DNA of 11,715 bases, from assembly GCA_964492135.1 (NCBI GenBank), contig CAZBJW010000139.1, positions 1 through 11,715 of the forward strand, given 5' to 3'. The translations under genes were made by a program, and so were the position numbers. The first letter of the stretch is position 1. Each line of letters opens with the position of its first letter. Shown here in pieces: positions 1 through 6,306 of this stretch. Under the pieces are notes generated by a model, which worked only from the letters and a program-made list of their open reading frames with translations, searched no databases and was not told the DNA's origin. Source of the stretch: CAYGAW01 sp964492135. Its GTDB lineage: Bacteria > Chloroflexota > Anaerolineae > UBA7937 > B3-Chlor.

Positions 1-1
1 G

Positions 2-277
2 TACCTGGAGGATGCCTGGGCACCTGGGCTGAACACTATGTTCTACAGCAACCCCGAGCTCGAACAGCTCATACCCGCACAAAGGGCAGCCACAGACCCC
101 GGCGAACGCTGTGAGATCGTGAAGTCGATTGAAGAGATCGTGATGGAGGATGCCTCCCAGATCTTCCTCTATTATGAACCGCAGATCCATGCCAAGAGGG
201 AAGAGGCCAAAGACGTGACCATCTCGGTGACTGAGAGGGTCGATCAGATGCATAAGGCATGGCTTGACACCGAGTAG
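2..277 (+). CDS. Peptide ABC transporter substrate-binding protein, C-terminal fragment
   Basis: Partial gene: an open frame runs in from the left edge and gives the last 91 residues, ending at TAG 275-277. Seen: a tail with a predicted helix (IVKSIEEIVMEDAS) followed by an aromatic strand (IFLYYEPQIHAKR), which is how family 5 extracytoplasmic solute-binding proteins (DppA/OppA type, SBP_bac_5) end. Family knowledge: these proteins bind di- or oligopeptides, or related small molecules, outside the membrane and deliver them to a DppBC permease pair. Two such permeases follow on the same strand after about 200 bases, which supports the call. The signal peptide and most of the binding cleft lie outside the window, so substrate cannot be judged. 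The ATG at 38 is internal, not the start. Confidence 0.8.
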   Translation, partial: YLEDAWAPGLNTMFYSNPELEQLIPAQRAATDPGERCEIVKSIEEIVMEDASQIFLYYEPQIHAKREEAKDVTISVTERVDQMHKAWLDTE

Positions 278-283
278 AGACTA

Positions 284-317
284 GGGGGCCCCCCCCCCAA
301 GAGGGGGGGGGCCCCCC
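284..317. repeat. G/C palindrome, left copy
   Basis: G5 C10, a four-base AAGA spacer, then G9 C6. The two arms are almost exact reverse complements, so the transcript could fold into a stem of about 15 G-C pairs with a four-base loop. There is no T-run after it, so it is not a standard terminator. Homopolymer lengths may be unreliable. Confidence 0.6.
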
Positions 318-362
318 ATAAAAACGGGAAAGGGAAAGGGAAAATGGGGGGAAAAAGGTTAA

Positions 363-372
363 NNNNNNNNNN
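363..372. other. Assembly gap (10 N)
   Basis: Ten undetermined bases inside the G/C-rich spacer. The short fixed length suggests a placeholder, so true distance between the binding-protein gene and dppB is unknown. Confidence 0.95.
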
Positions 373-416
373 GTCGTACAATCCCCCCATGCCTGGGTTC
401 CACCCCTCTTACACAC

Positions 417-451
417 GGGGGGGCCCCCCCCTATGGGGGGGGGGGCCCCCC
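417..451. repeat. G/C palindrome, right copy
   Basis: G7 C8, a TAT spacer, then G11 C6. It has the same design as the block at 284-317, on the other side of the N gap, and ends 25 bases before the dppB start. It can form a pure G-C hairpin. Confidence 0.6.
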
Positions 452-476
452 TTTCCAACGGGAAAGGCTATCGGAA

Positions 477-1397
477 ATGGGTCGCTACATCGTATACCGG
501 CTGGTCTTGACAGTCTTCGTACTACTCGGGGTATCAATAGTTGTCTTCTTCATCATCAGGCTTATCCCAGGAGACCCCGCCGAGCTCCTGGCTGACCAAT
601 GGGCGACAAAGGAAGATATCGAGCAACTACGGAGAGATATGGGCCTTGACAAGCCAGTCACAGTCCAATACCTCCGTTTCATGGACAGAATTCTGCACGG
701 CGACCTGGGCAACTCCATCATAACCAAGGTACCCGTAGCCGAGGAGATAGCAGCAAGGTTTCCCAGTACTCTGAAGCTGGCGGTAACAGGCACCATCATC
801 GCCATAGTCATAGGCACCCTGGCGGGGACAATCTCGGCTGTGAAGCCCTATTCCGTCTTCGATAACATAGCTATGATAGTTGCCCTGCTGGGAGTGTCAA
901 CCCCCGCCTTTTGGCTGGGCCTGATGTTCATCCTTGTCTTTTCCGTGCACCTGGGTTGGTTTCCAGCCATGGGAGCCACCACTCCCAAACATCTGGTTCT
1001 CCCCAGCCTGACCCTTGGCTTGCTTACGGCGGGAGTAATCGCCAGGCAAAGCAGGTCAAGCATGTTACAGACCTTGCAGGAGGACTACATAGTCACAGCA
1101 CGGTCCAAAGGTTTGCTGGAACGAGTCGTCGTCTACAGGCACGCTGTGAAGAATGCCCTTATCCCCGTGGTCACCATCGTGGGACTTCAGTTCGGGCGCC
1201 TCCTGGGAGGAACGGTGCTCGTGGAGAGCGTATTCAGTTGGCCCGGGATGGGGAGGTTGCTGGTGGATGCGATATTCACCAGAGATTATCCCATCATTCA
1301 GGGGGCTGTGCTGATTTTCGCCATGACCTTTGCCTTGGTGAACCTTGGAGTGGACCTCCTCTATGGCTCCATAGATCCCCGGATAAGGTATGAGTAG
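477..1397 (+). CDS. dppB: DppB-type peptide ABC transporter permease
   Basis: A 306-residue inner-membrane permease of the DppB/OppB family, at the usual family length. Seen: an N-terminal membrane segment at about 9-29, the family motif RLIPGDPAE at 28-36 and GDLGNS at 75-80, then hydrophobic segments at about 101-120, 130-158, 172-190, 231-248 and 276-298. The cytoplasmic EAA loop that docks on the ATPase lies at about 204-230 (DYIVTARSKG then the RHAVKNALIP stretch). The terminal GSIDPRIRYE is typical. Start: ATG 477, with a purine-rich GGGAAAGG at 460-467 as a plausible ribosome site. It is 46 bases ahead of the DppC-type gene and would form a heterodimeric channel with it. Family membership is certain; the peptide specificity implied by the name is inferred. 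Confidence 0.93.
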   Translation: MGRYIVYRLVLTVFVLLGVSIVVFFIIRLIPGDPAELLADQWATKEDIEQLRRDMGLDKPVTVQYLRFMDRILHGDLGNSIITKVPVAEEIAARFPSTLKLAVTGTIIAIVIGTLAGTISAVKPYSVFDNIAMIVALLGVSTPAFWLGLMFILVFSVHLGWFPAMGATTPKHLVLPSLTLGLLTAGVIARQSRSSMLQTLQEDYIVTARSKGLLERVVVYRHAVKNALIPVVTIVGLQFGRLLGGTVLVESVFSWPGMGRLLVDAIFTRDYPIIQGAVLIFAMTFALVNLGVDLLYGSIDPRIRYE

Positions 1398-1443
1398 GGC
1401 AGGACCAGAGCAGGGCCGCAAAGAGGATCATCACTAGAACGCG

Positions 1444-2484
1444 ATGGACGGATTCGACCTCGAACAGCGCCAAAGTGGATCATCATCGGTGCCAACATCC
1501 CAGCAGACCTATGGCGAGGTCCAGGCGACAGAGAATGCGTTTGACAGACGTGAACTAGAAGCGACAGGCCGCGACACCGTTGTCCCGTTTCCCGCACAGT
1601 TGCGCTTTGGTCACCGCGGCAAAGAAGTACTCGTGGCGCTGACACAAAGCAGAGCGTTGCGGAGTCTCCTGAGGAACAATACCGCAAAGCTGGGCCTTGC
1701 CATCATTGTTCTGAACATCATAGTGGCCGTTTTCGCTCCCTTCATCACCCCCTATGACCCTACAGCAGCAAGCCTGGGTGAGATTGTGCAACCCCCTTCC
1801 CGCAGCCACCCTCTGGGGACGGACGAGTTGGGACGTGATATCCTGACCAGAATAGCCTACGGCAGTAGGATCTCGCTGACTTTGGGGACGATATCTATTG
1901 GGATAGCGTTGCTTGGAGGACTGTTTCTGGGAACTCTCGGGGGATATTTCGGGGGCTGGCTCGACCTGACAGTCATGCGCTTCATTGATGTGATACTGGC
2001 CTTTCCTCCACTATTGCTGGCCATAGTTGTGGTGAGCATCCTGGGGCCGGGAATTCGGAACGCCATGATAGCCGTGGGGATAGCACAACTGCCCATCTAT
2101 GCCAGATTGGTGAGGGCAGAGGTGCTGTCCAACAAGGGGCGTGAGTTTGTGGTGGCTGCCAGGGCCGTTGGGGCAGGCGACCTCAGGATCATGGCCAGAC
2201 ACATTCTGCCCAACTCCATAGCTCCCATCATCGTGCAGTCCACACTCAACATCGCCACAGCTATTCTTTCTGCGGCCGCCCTGGGCTACCTGGGCATGGG
2301 AGCCCAACCCCCCACACCCGAATGGGGGACCATGCTTACCAAAGGGCGATTATATCTCCGTGTAGCCCCACATGTGACTACCTTTCCTGGGCTAGCCATT
2401 GTGATAACCGTGCTGGGCTTCAACCTGTTCGGCGACGGCCTGAGGGATGCCTTGGATCCCAGGATGATGACAGTTCGCAAGTAA
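1444..2484 (+). CDS. dppC: DppC-type peptide ABC transporter permease with long N-terminal extension
   Basis: A 346-residue permease partner of DppB. Seen: a hydrophilic region of about 80 residues, a first membrane segment at about 83-101 ending in the family motif FITPYDPT, then LGTDELGRDILTRIAYGSR at 124-142, membrane segments at about 146-170, 183-200, 205-222, 258-282 and 314-331, the EAA loop at about 233-262 (FVVAARAVGA, ARHILPNSIAPI), and the ending GDGLRDALDPR, all hallmarks of the DppC/OppC family. Family proteins are usually about 280-310 residues, so the N-terminus is longer than usual. The ATG at 1444 has only a weak, distant purine stretch upstream. In-frame GTG codons at 1489 and 1633 are alternative starts; the one at 1633 gives 283 residues, a more typical length. 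Start uncertain, function firm. Confidence 0.92.
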   Translation: MDGFDLEQRQSGSSSVPTSQQTYGEVQATENAFDRRELEATGRDTVVPFPAQLRFGHRGKEVLVALTQSRALRSLLRNNTAKLGLAIIVLNIIVAVFAPFITPYDPTAASLGEIVQPPSRSHPLGTDELGRDILTRIAYGSRISLTLGTISIGIALLGGLFLGTLGGYFGGWLDLTVMRFIDVILAFPPLLLAIVVVSILGPGIRNAMIAVGIAQLPIYARLVRAEVLSNKGREFVVAARAVGAGDLRIMARHILPNSIAPIIVQSTLNIATAILSAAALGYLGMGAQPPTPEWGTMLTKGRLYLRVAPHVTTFPGLAIVITVLGFNLFGDGLRDALDPRMMTVRK

Positions 2485-2522
2485 ACCCAGCGACAGCATA
2501 TGAGAGAGGAGAAAGGCTGTGT

Positions 2523-3485
2523 ATGAACGCTCCCACCGTTGAGCAGGTGTGCCAGAAGGTAGTAGAGGAATGCACCAACTTGGATGGGGGTGAGTTCTGC
2601 CTATTGATCAAAGACCTCGAAACCTCTGATCTGCACCGTGGTCTGGAGGCCGCCATTCGCAAGTGCGGGGCCGTCCCTCTTGTCTTGAGCCTCCCGGAAG
2701 AGACCTATCTCAGAGGTCCTCTTCCCAGCAGGCTGGAGACCGCCATGACGTCTGGTGACGTGGTTCTGATAAGCACGAGGGAGATCTTTCCCCATGCGCT
2801 GCGAAGGCGCGCCACGGAGACCGGGTCCAGACTTCTCTCCATGTGCACGGTGACTGAAGAGATGGCCCTCAGGGCTCTGTCCGTAGACTACGATCAGCTA
2901 TCCCAGGTCAACAGACGCGTAGCGGATCTCCTCTCCCAGGCTTCAGAGGTGCTCATCAGAAGCCAACTGGGGACGGAGTTTCGTATGCAGATAAGAGGCC
3001 AGCCGGTCACCCACCTCGACGGCCTGGCCCGAGAACCCGGGAGATCCACCGCACTTCCAGCTGGAGTGGTCGCATTGGCACCCTTGCCGGATACCGCGGA
3101 AGGCAGAGTCGTGCTAGATGGAAGCATCCATTCCATTGGACTGTTGCGAAAGCCGGTGGCCCTAACGGTGAAGAAAGGGAGGATCGAGGCCATAGAGGGA
3201 GGCGAGGAGGCAGCAGAGTTCCTGGGGATGCTGGAGACCGCTGATGACAATGCCTGGTGTATTGCAGAAGTGGGCCTCGGCACCAACCCAAGAGCCACCT
3301 ACACAGGCAACCTGGTGGAGGATGAGAGGGTCAGGGGCTCGGGACACGTCGGCTTCGGCAGGAATACTCACCTCGGCGGAACGATCGAGAGCGCACTCCA
3401 TGTCGACGGCACCATCAGAAAGCCGAGCATCTATCTGGATCATAAGATGATCGTCAATGAAGGGAGTTTGATCGTTGAGCGCTAA
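2523..3485 (+). CDS. M29 aminopeptidase / NicX-like metalloprotein
   Basis: A 320-residue cytoplasmic protein of the superfamily that joins M29 aminopeptidases (AmpT/AmpS) and 2,5-dihydroxypyridine dioxygenase NicX. Seen in the C-terminal metal-binding half: AEVGLGTNP with E249, GHVGFGRN with H275, and LHVDG with H293-x-D295, matching the Glu, His and His-x-Asp ligands of the family. The N-terminal half (about 10-175) is the nucleotide-fold-like domain. Odd points: the upstream segment that in M29 enzymes carries a metal-binding Glu (EEVFT region) reads PAGVVALAP here, with Val, and the M29 tyrosine seven residues after the His is absent. It may therefore not be a classical aminopeptidase. 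Start: ATG 2523 after the purine-rich GAGAGGAGAAAGG at 2503-2515; 38 bases from dppC. Its last 11 bases overlap the next gene. The hydrolase role is inferred from context. Confidence 0.8.
   Translation: MNAPTVEQVCQKVVEECTNLDGGEFCLLIKDLETSDLHRGLEAAIRKCGAVPLVLSLPEETYLRGPLPSRLETAMTSGDVVLISTREIFPHALRRRATETGSRLLSMCTVTEEMALRALSVDYDQLSQVNRRVADLLSQASEVLIRSQLGTEFRMQIRGQPVTHLDGLAREPGRSTALPAGVVALAPLPDTAEGRVVLDGSIHSIGLLRKPVALTVKKGRIEAIEGGEEAAEFLGMLETADDNAWCIAEVGLGTNPRATYTGNLVEDERVRGSGHVGFGRNTHLGGTIESALHVDGTIRKPSIYLDHKMIVNEGSLIVER
3461..3466 (+). promoter_or_regulatory. Ribosome binding site that decides a TTG start for the M20 gene
   Basis: AGGGAG lies inside the end of the preceding gene, eight bases ahead of the TTG at 3475. 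The next in-frame ATG (3496) has no comparable site. This supports TTG as the start and translational coupling through the 11-base overlap. Confidence 0.6.
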
Positions 3486-4707
3486 GAGCCAGAAGATGTG
3501 CGAACCGGAAAGGCAGGTCTTGAGGGAGATCGATGAAGAGTACGTGGTAGATCTCCTTCAGAGGTTGATCAGGATCCCCAGTGTCGCCCCTCCATGTCAG
3601 TTGCAGGAGGTAGCCTCCTTCGTGGCTGAGGAGATGACAACCTCTGGACTCAAGGTACTGACGGTGGGGGACCATGGCGACGGTTGGGAGAGGCCCAATG
3701 TCCTGGGAACGCTGGGCCCAGACCAGGAAGAATGGGGGCTCATTCTCACCGCACACACGGACGTCGTCCCTCCCTATGATCTCTCTCAGTGGAAGGTCGA
3801 CCCGTTCGCTGGCGAGATCATCGATGGAACCATCTATGGGAGGGGCACTGCAGATACCAAGGGCAGCCTTGCGGCGATGATGGCAGCCGCCCGCGCCATC
3901 GCTCGATCTGGCGTCAATCTCAAGCGGCACTTGGCCGTGCTCGCCTGGGCAGGCGATGAATGGACACCGCCCGATGCCCAGTGGTTCAACGGCGAGACTT
4001 ACATGGCTGCGCACGGACACCTCAGTCCTGCCCCTTATATCGGCGGCGAACCCTACGATCTCAAGATCTGCTACATCTCCAGAGGCAGGATATGGTTCGA
4101 CTTCGGAGTTGGAGGAGAGGCCACGCACTCGGCTACTGGCAAGGGCGTCAATGCCATCCTCAAAGCCATGAAGCTCATCCAGGGGGTGTATCAAATCAAA
4201 GTGGGCAAACACCCGATTCTAGGAGCCGACACGATCAACGTAGGGACCATTAAGGGAGGAACTCAAACCAATATGGTGCCCGATGAATGCACGATGACCT
4301 TCGATATTCGCTTTGCCCCTCCTCTCACCACAGCGGCAGTGGAGCGGATGGTCCGTGAGCTGGTCGAGGACCTCCAGAAGAGCGATCCCGATTTCAGGGT
4401 TCTAGGCACGCAAATACCGGAAAGGAGGGAGCCCATAGAGTTTCCTAGCGATGGGATTCTGGTCCAAGCGATGCGCAGAGCCGGCCAGGTTGCTCTGGGA
4501 CAGGAGCTAAAGCTAGGCGGGGCCCTTTCCTTTGGCGACATCGCTGATTGGAAGGACGAGGCGGGCATAACAGAAGCGTGCCTGTTTGGACCGGGCGAGA
4601 CCAGAGAAGCTCATGCCATAAATGAGCACGTCGACATAGCCGATCTCGTAGCTGCAGCCAAGGTATATGCCCTTACTGCCTTGTATTGCTGTGGGGACGC
4701 CCCTTGA
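3475..4707 (+). CDS. M20 family metallopeptidase (ArgE/DapE/acetylornithine deacetylase-like)
   Basis: A 410-residue cytoplasmic M20 hydrolase, of typical family length. Such enzymes cleave peptide or acyl-amide bonds with two zinc ions. Seen, in order: LTAHTDVVPP with H94-x-D96, YGRGTADTKG with D127 as the bridging ligand, the catalytic segment AWAGDEW with E162 as likely general base, GGEPYD with E192, a dimerisation domain at about 200-310 containing GGEATHSATGKG (H218), and EAHAINEHVDI with H380 as the last metal ligand. Odd point: the usual Asp-Glu-Glu motif is D161-E162-W163, so a metal-ligand Glu is missing in register. The start is TTG 3475, backed by AGGGAG at 3461-3466; ATG 3496 would shorten it by seven residues. 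It overlaps the M29-like gene, so the two are probably made together. Substrate unknown; a dipeptidase or N-acyl amino acid deacylase is plausible. Confidence 0.88.
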   Translation: MSAKSQKMCEPERQVLREIDEEYVVDLLQRLIRIPSVAPPCQLQEVASFVAEEMTTSGLKVLTVGDHGDGWERPNVLGTLGPDQEEWGLILTAHTDVVPPYDLSQWKVDPFAGEIIDGTIYGRGTADTKGSLAAMMAAARAIARSGVNLKRHLAVLAWAGDEWTPPDAQWFNGETYMAAHGHLSPAPYIGGEPYDLKICYISRGRIWFDFGVGGEATHSATGKGVNAILKAMKLIQGVYQIKVGKHPILGADTINVGTIKGGTQTNMVPDECTMTFDIRFAPPLTTAAVERMVRELVEDLQKSDPDFRVLGTQIPERREPIEFPSDGILVQAMRRAGQVALGQELKLGGALSFGDIADWKDEAGITEACLFGPGETREAHAINEHVDIADLVAAAKVYALTALYCCGDAP

Positions 4708-4821
4708 GCGACTCTGCCAGATATCACCATGCACCAGATGTGAGGAAGCACAAGGTACAGCCAAAAGGAATCAAGTCGACCCTCATCTAGTAAATAGACA
4801 GCATGACTGGAAAGGAGGTGG

Positions 4822-4842
4822 ATGGCTCACGTAGCGCGGTGA
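4822..4842 (+). CDS. Possible leader mini-ORF of six codons
   Basis: AAGGAGGTG at 4812-4820 is close to a perfect anti-Shine-Dalgarno match and sits directly before ATG 4822. The frame reads MAHVAR and stops at TGA 4840-4842, 67 bases before the M19 start. The site is stronger than that of the dipeptidase gene itself. It may be a regulatory leader peptide, a decayed gene start, or chance. No homology can be judged at this length. Confidence 0.25.
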   Translation: MAHVAR

Positions 4843-4900
4843 GGAAGAGTACATGTGACTATCTCAGTCAATGAGCAGACAGAGTCTACATATGGGGACT

Positions 4901-4905
4901 GGAGG
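4901..4905 (+). promoter_or_regulatory. Ribosome binding site for the first M19 gene
   Basis: GGAGG lies four bases ahead of ATG 4910. An upstream in-frame ATG at 4871 would add 13 residues, but has no such site. The paralogous gene aligns from the residue encoded at 4910 (MISRDEYL against MLSREEYL), so 4910 is preferred. Confidence 0.6.
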
Positions 4906-4909
4906 AGCA

Positions 4910-5965
4910 ATGATATCCAGGGATGAATATCTGAAGATGCCCTTGAAGGAGCGCTTCATAAGACTGGACAAGGACGAAGAAGCACGTGCGGAGGAACTGC
5001 ACAAGAATTCTCTGGTCATCGACCTGCATACTCATATCCTGCACGAGGATTTTGCTGCGAACGTAGCCCCAATTCAGCGTTCCCAGGTTGATGGCTTGTT
5101 TGAGGCCGTGCCTGCGGTTGAAGAGGACTTTCCACTGTCCTTGAGCCACCTTGGCCGGTACATCAAGGAGATAGAGAAACACCCTGACTTCGTGCCTGCG
5201 TTGGCTGCCCAGGATTTCCGGGAAGCGAAGAAGCAGGGCAAGCAGGCGGTGATGTTCCAGGTGGAACCCCAGAGCTTCGGCAGAGAGATCGACCGCATAG
5301 AGATTGCCTACGGATTCGGAATCAGAATGGCGCTCTTGGTCTTCAACACCCGGAACTACGTCGGGGATGGGTGCGGCGAAAGGACCAACGCCGGCCTCAG
5401 TTATCTGGGCCTGGAGTTCGTGAAACGGATGAACGAGTTGGGGATGCTGATCGATCTGTCGCATTGTGGGATTCAGACTACCCTTGATGCCATCGAGGCC
5501 TCTGAGGATCCCGTGATGTTCAACCATGTCGGAGCCCGTGCCTTGTATCCACAGATGAGGAGACTGAAAACCGATGAGGAGCTATTGGCGCTGGCCAAGA
5601 AAGGCGGTGTTGCGGGTGTCTCGGCCATTCCCAACCAGTTGAGCGGGAATGCGGAGCAAGGAATCGAGGACATGCTGAACCACATTGACTACGTGGTCAA
5701 CCTAATAGGTGCGGAACACGTAGCCATTGGACTGGACATCGTATTTGGGGATCACGTCGCGTATCACAGGAAGTCCGCGGAGACGACCTTCAAGCTGTCC
5801 TACATCGGGCAAGAGCTGAATGCTCCATACATGTATGGCATTGAGAGCCTCGAAGAGTGGCCCAACATCACCCGTGGTCTGGTGTCCAGAGGGTACTCCG
5901 ACGACGAGATTAAGAGGATATTGGGTGGCAATGCCCTGCGGGTGATCGAGGAGGTCGTGGGATAG
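4910..5965 (+). CDS. M19 (membrane/renal dipeptidase family) hydrolase, copy 1
   Basis: A 351-residue amidohydrolase-superfamily protein of the M19 family, zinc enzymes that hydrolyse dipeptides, often with D-residues at the C-terminal position. Seen: IDLHTHI with H40-x-H42, FQVEPQ with E119 as the bridging acid, LIDLSHCG with H185, MFNHVGARAL with H206, and HVAIGLD with D275. This matches the M19 order of His-x-Asp, Glu, His, His, Asp except that the first motif is His-x-His. There is no signal peptide or anchor, so it is cytoplasmic, unlike the mammalian enzyme. The N-terminal segment of about 35 residues is charged and helical. A close paralog follows at 6307; the two share 60 of 80 residues over copy-1 positions 111-190 by direct count. 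Dipeptide hydrolysis fits the transporter context, but is inferred. Confidence 0.87.
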   Translation: MISRDEYLKMPLKERFIRLDKDEEARAEELHKNSLVIDLHTHILHEDFAANVAPIQRSQVDGLFEAVPAVEEDFPLSLSHLGRYIKEIEKHPDFVPALAAQDFREAKKQGKQAVMFQVEPQSFGREIDRIEIAYGFGIRMALLVFNTRNYVGDGCGERTNAGLSYLGLEFVKRMNELGMLIDLSHCGIQTTLDAIEASEDPVMFNHVGARALYPQMRRLKTDEELLALAKKGGVAGVSAIPNQLSGNAEQGIEDMLNHIDYVVNLIGAEHVAIGLDIVFGDHVAYHRKSAETTFKLSYIGQELNAPYMYGIESLEEWPNITRGLVSRGYSDDEIKRILGGNALRVIEEVVG

Positions 5966-6306
5966 TCTGCGGCGAGCGAGTCCAGCAACAGCAGGGAGGT
6001 GATTCGTCACAGGAGGCTGAAGCCAAGTAGGCACATAGGGGCTCATTCAACCGGGCCGCCGGTCCCGGCTTCTTCACCGATGCCAATGGGGCCAGCGGCC
6101 CAGCCCTGTAGGGCAGGTGACGGTCCTGTTTAGTCTGCTAATCGCTGGTCAGTGATGTGGCGCCAGGCTTCCTTGAAGAGGCCGAGAGGCGCGCCTGTCA
6201 AGAGGTTGTCTTCTCCCTTTCTATGCGGGTACGGCCGAGACATCTCTGTCTCGGAGGCATTGTTGCTGGCAATCTTTGAAATGCAATTAGATACAAGGAG
6301 GTCTGA
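5966..6306. other. 341-base spacer between the two M19 genes
   Basis: No convincing gene. A weak 5-bp stem (6051-6055 with 6064-6068, eight-base loop) without a T-run, a perfect 10-bp palindrome AGGCGCGCCT at 6187-6196, and a 7-bp stem-loop at 6235-6254 are present. A small GTG frame at 5999 has no properly spaced ribosome site. The length suggests copy 2 may be expressed from its own signal. Confidence 0.5.
6235..6254 (+). promoter_or_regulatory. Stem-loop upstream of the second M19 gene
   Basis: CCGAGAC, six-base loop ATCTCT, GTCTCGG: a perfect 7-bp stem ending 52 bases before ATG 6307. No T-run follows, so it is not a simple terminator. It could be an operator or an mRNA structure, or chance. 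Confidence 0.3.

Larger units (their letters stand above)
278..476. other. Intergenic spacer with G/C homopolymer palindromes and an assembly gap
   Basis: The spacer between the binding-protein gene and dppB contains no credible gene. It consists largely of homopolymer runs: a G5-C10-AAGA-G9-C6 block at 284-317, purine-rich DNA at 322-361, ten N at 363-372, and a G7-C8-TAT-G11-C6 block at 417-451. Open frames crossing it translate to low-complexity proline/glycine and are not real. Either this is genuine hairpin-forming DNA or a poorly resolved assembly junction. Confidence 0.7.
4708..4909 (+). other. 202-base intergenic leader ahead of the first M19 gene
   Basis: This is the second-longest spacer inside the cluster, longer than expected for a tight operon. 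It contains a very strong ribosome site followed by a six-codon frame (4811-4842), several other short starts and stops, and the ribosome site of the downstream gene. I see no clear terminator or sigma-70 promoter. Confidence 0.5.

Noticed and set aside
69..595. Open frames through the G/C homopolymer region on both strands
   Set aside because: They translate to low-complexity proline/glycine with N-derived unknown residues and overlap real genes in another frame.
5999..6130. Small GTG-started frame between the M19 genes
   Set aside because: The purine run overlaps the GTG instead of preceding it at normal spacing, and the peptide is proline-rich without any motif.
6263..6293. Possible promoter TTGCTG with TTAGAT (18-base spacing) before the second M19 gene
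   Set aside because: The -10 box lies so close to the ribosome site that the transcript would start in or after it; both boxes are weak.
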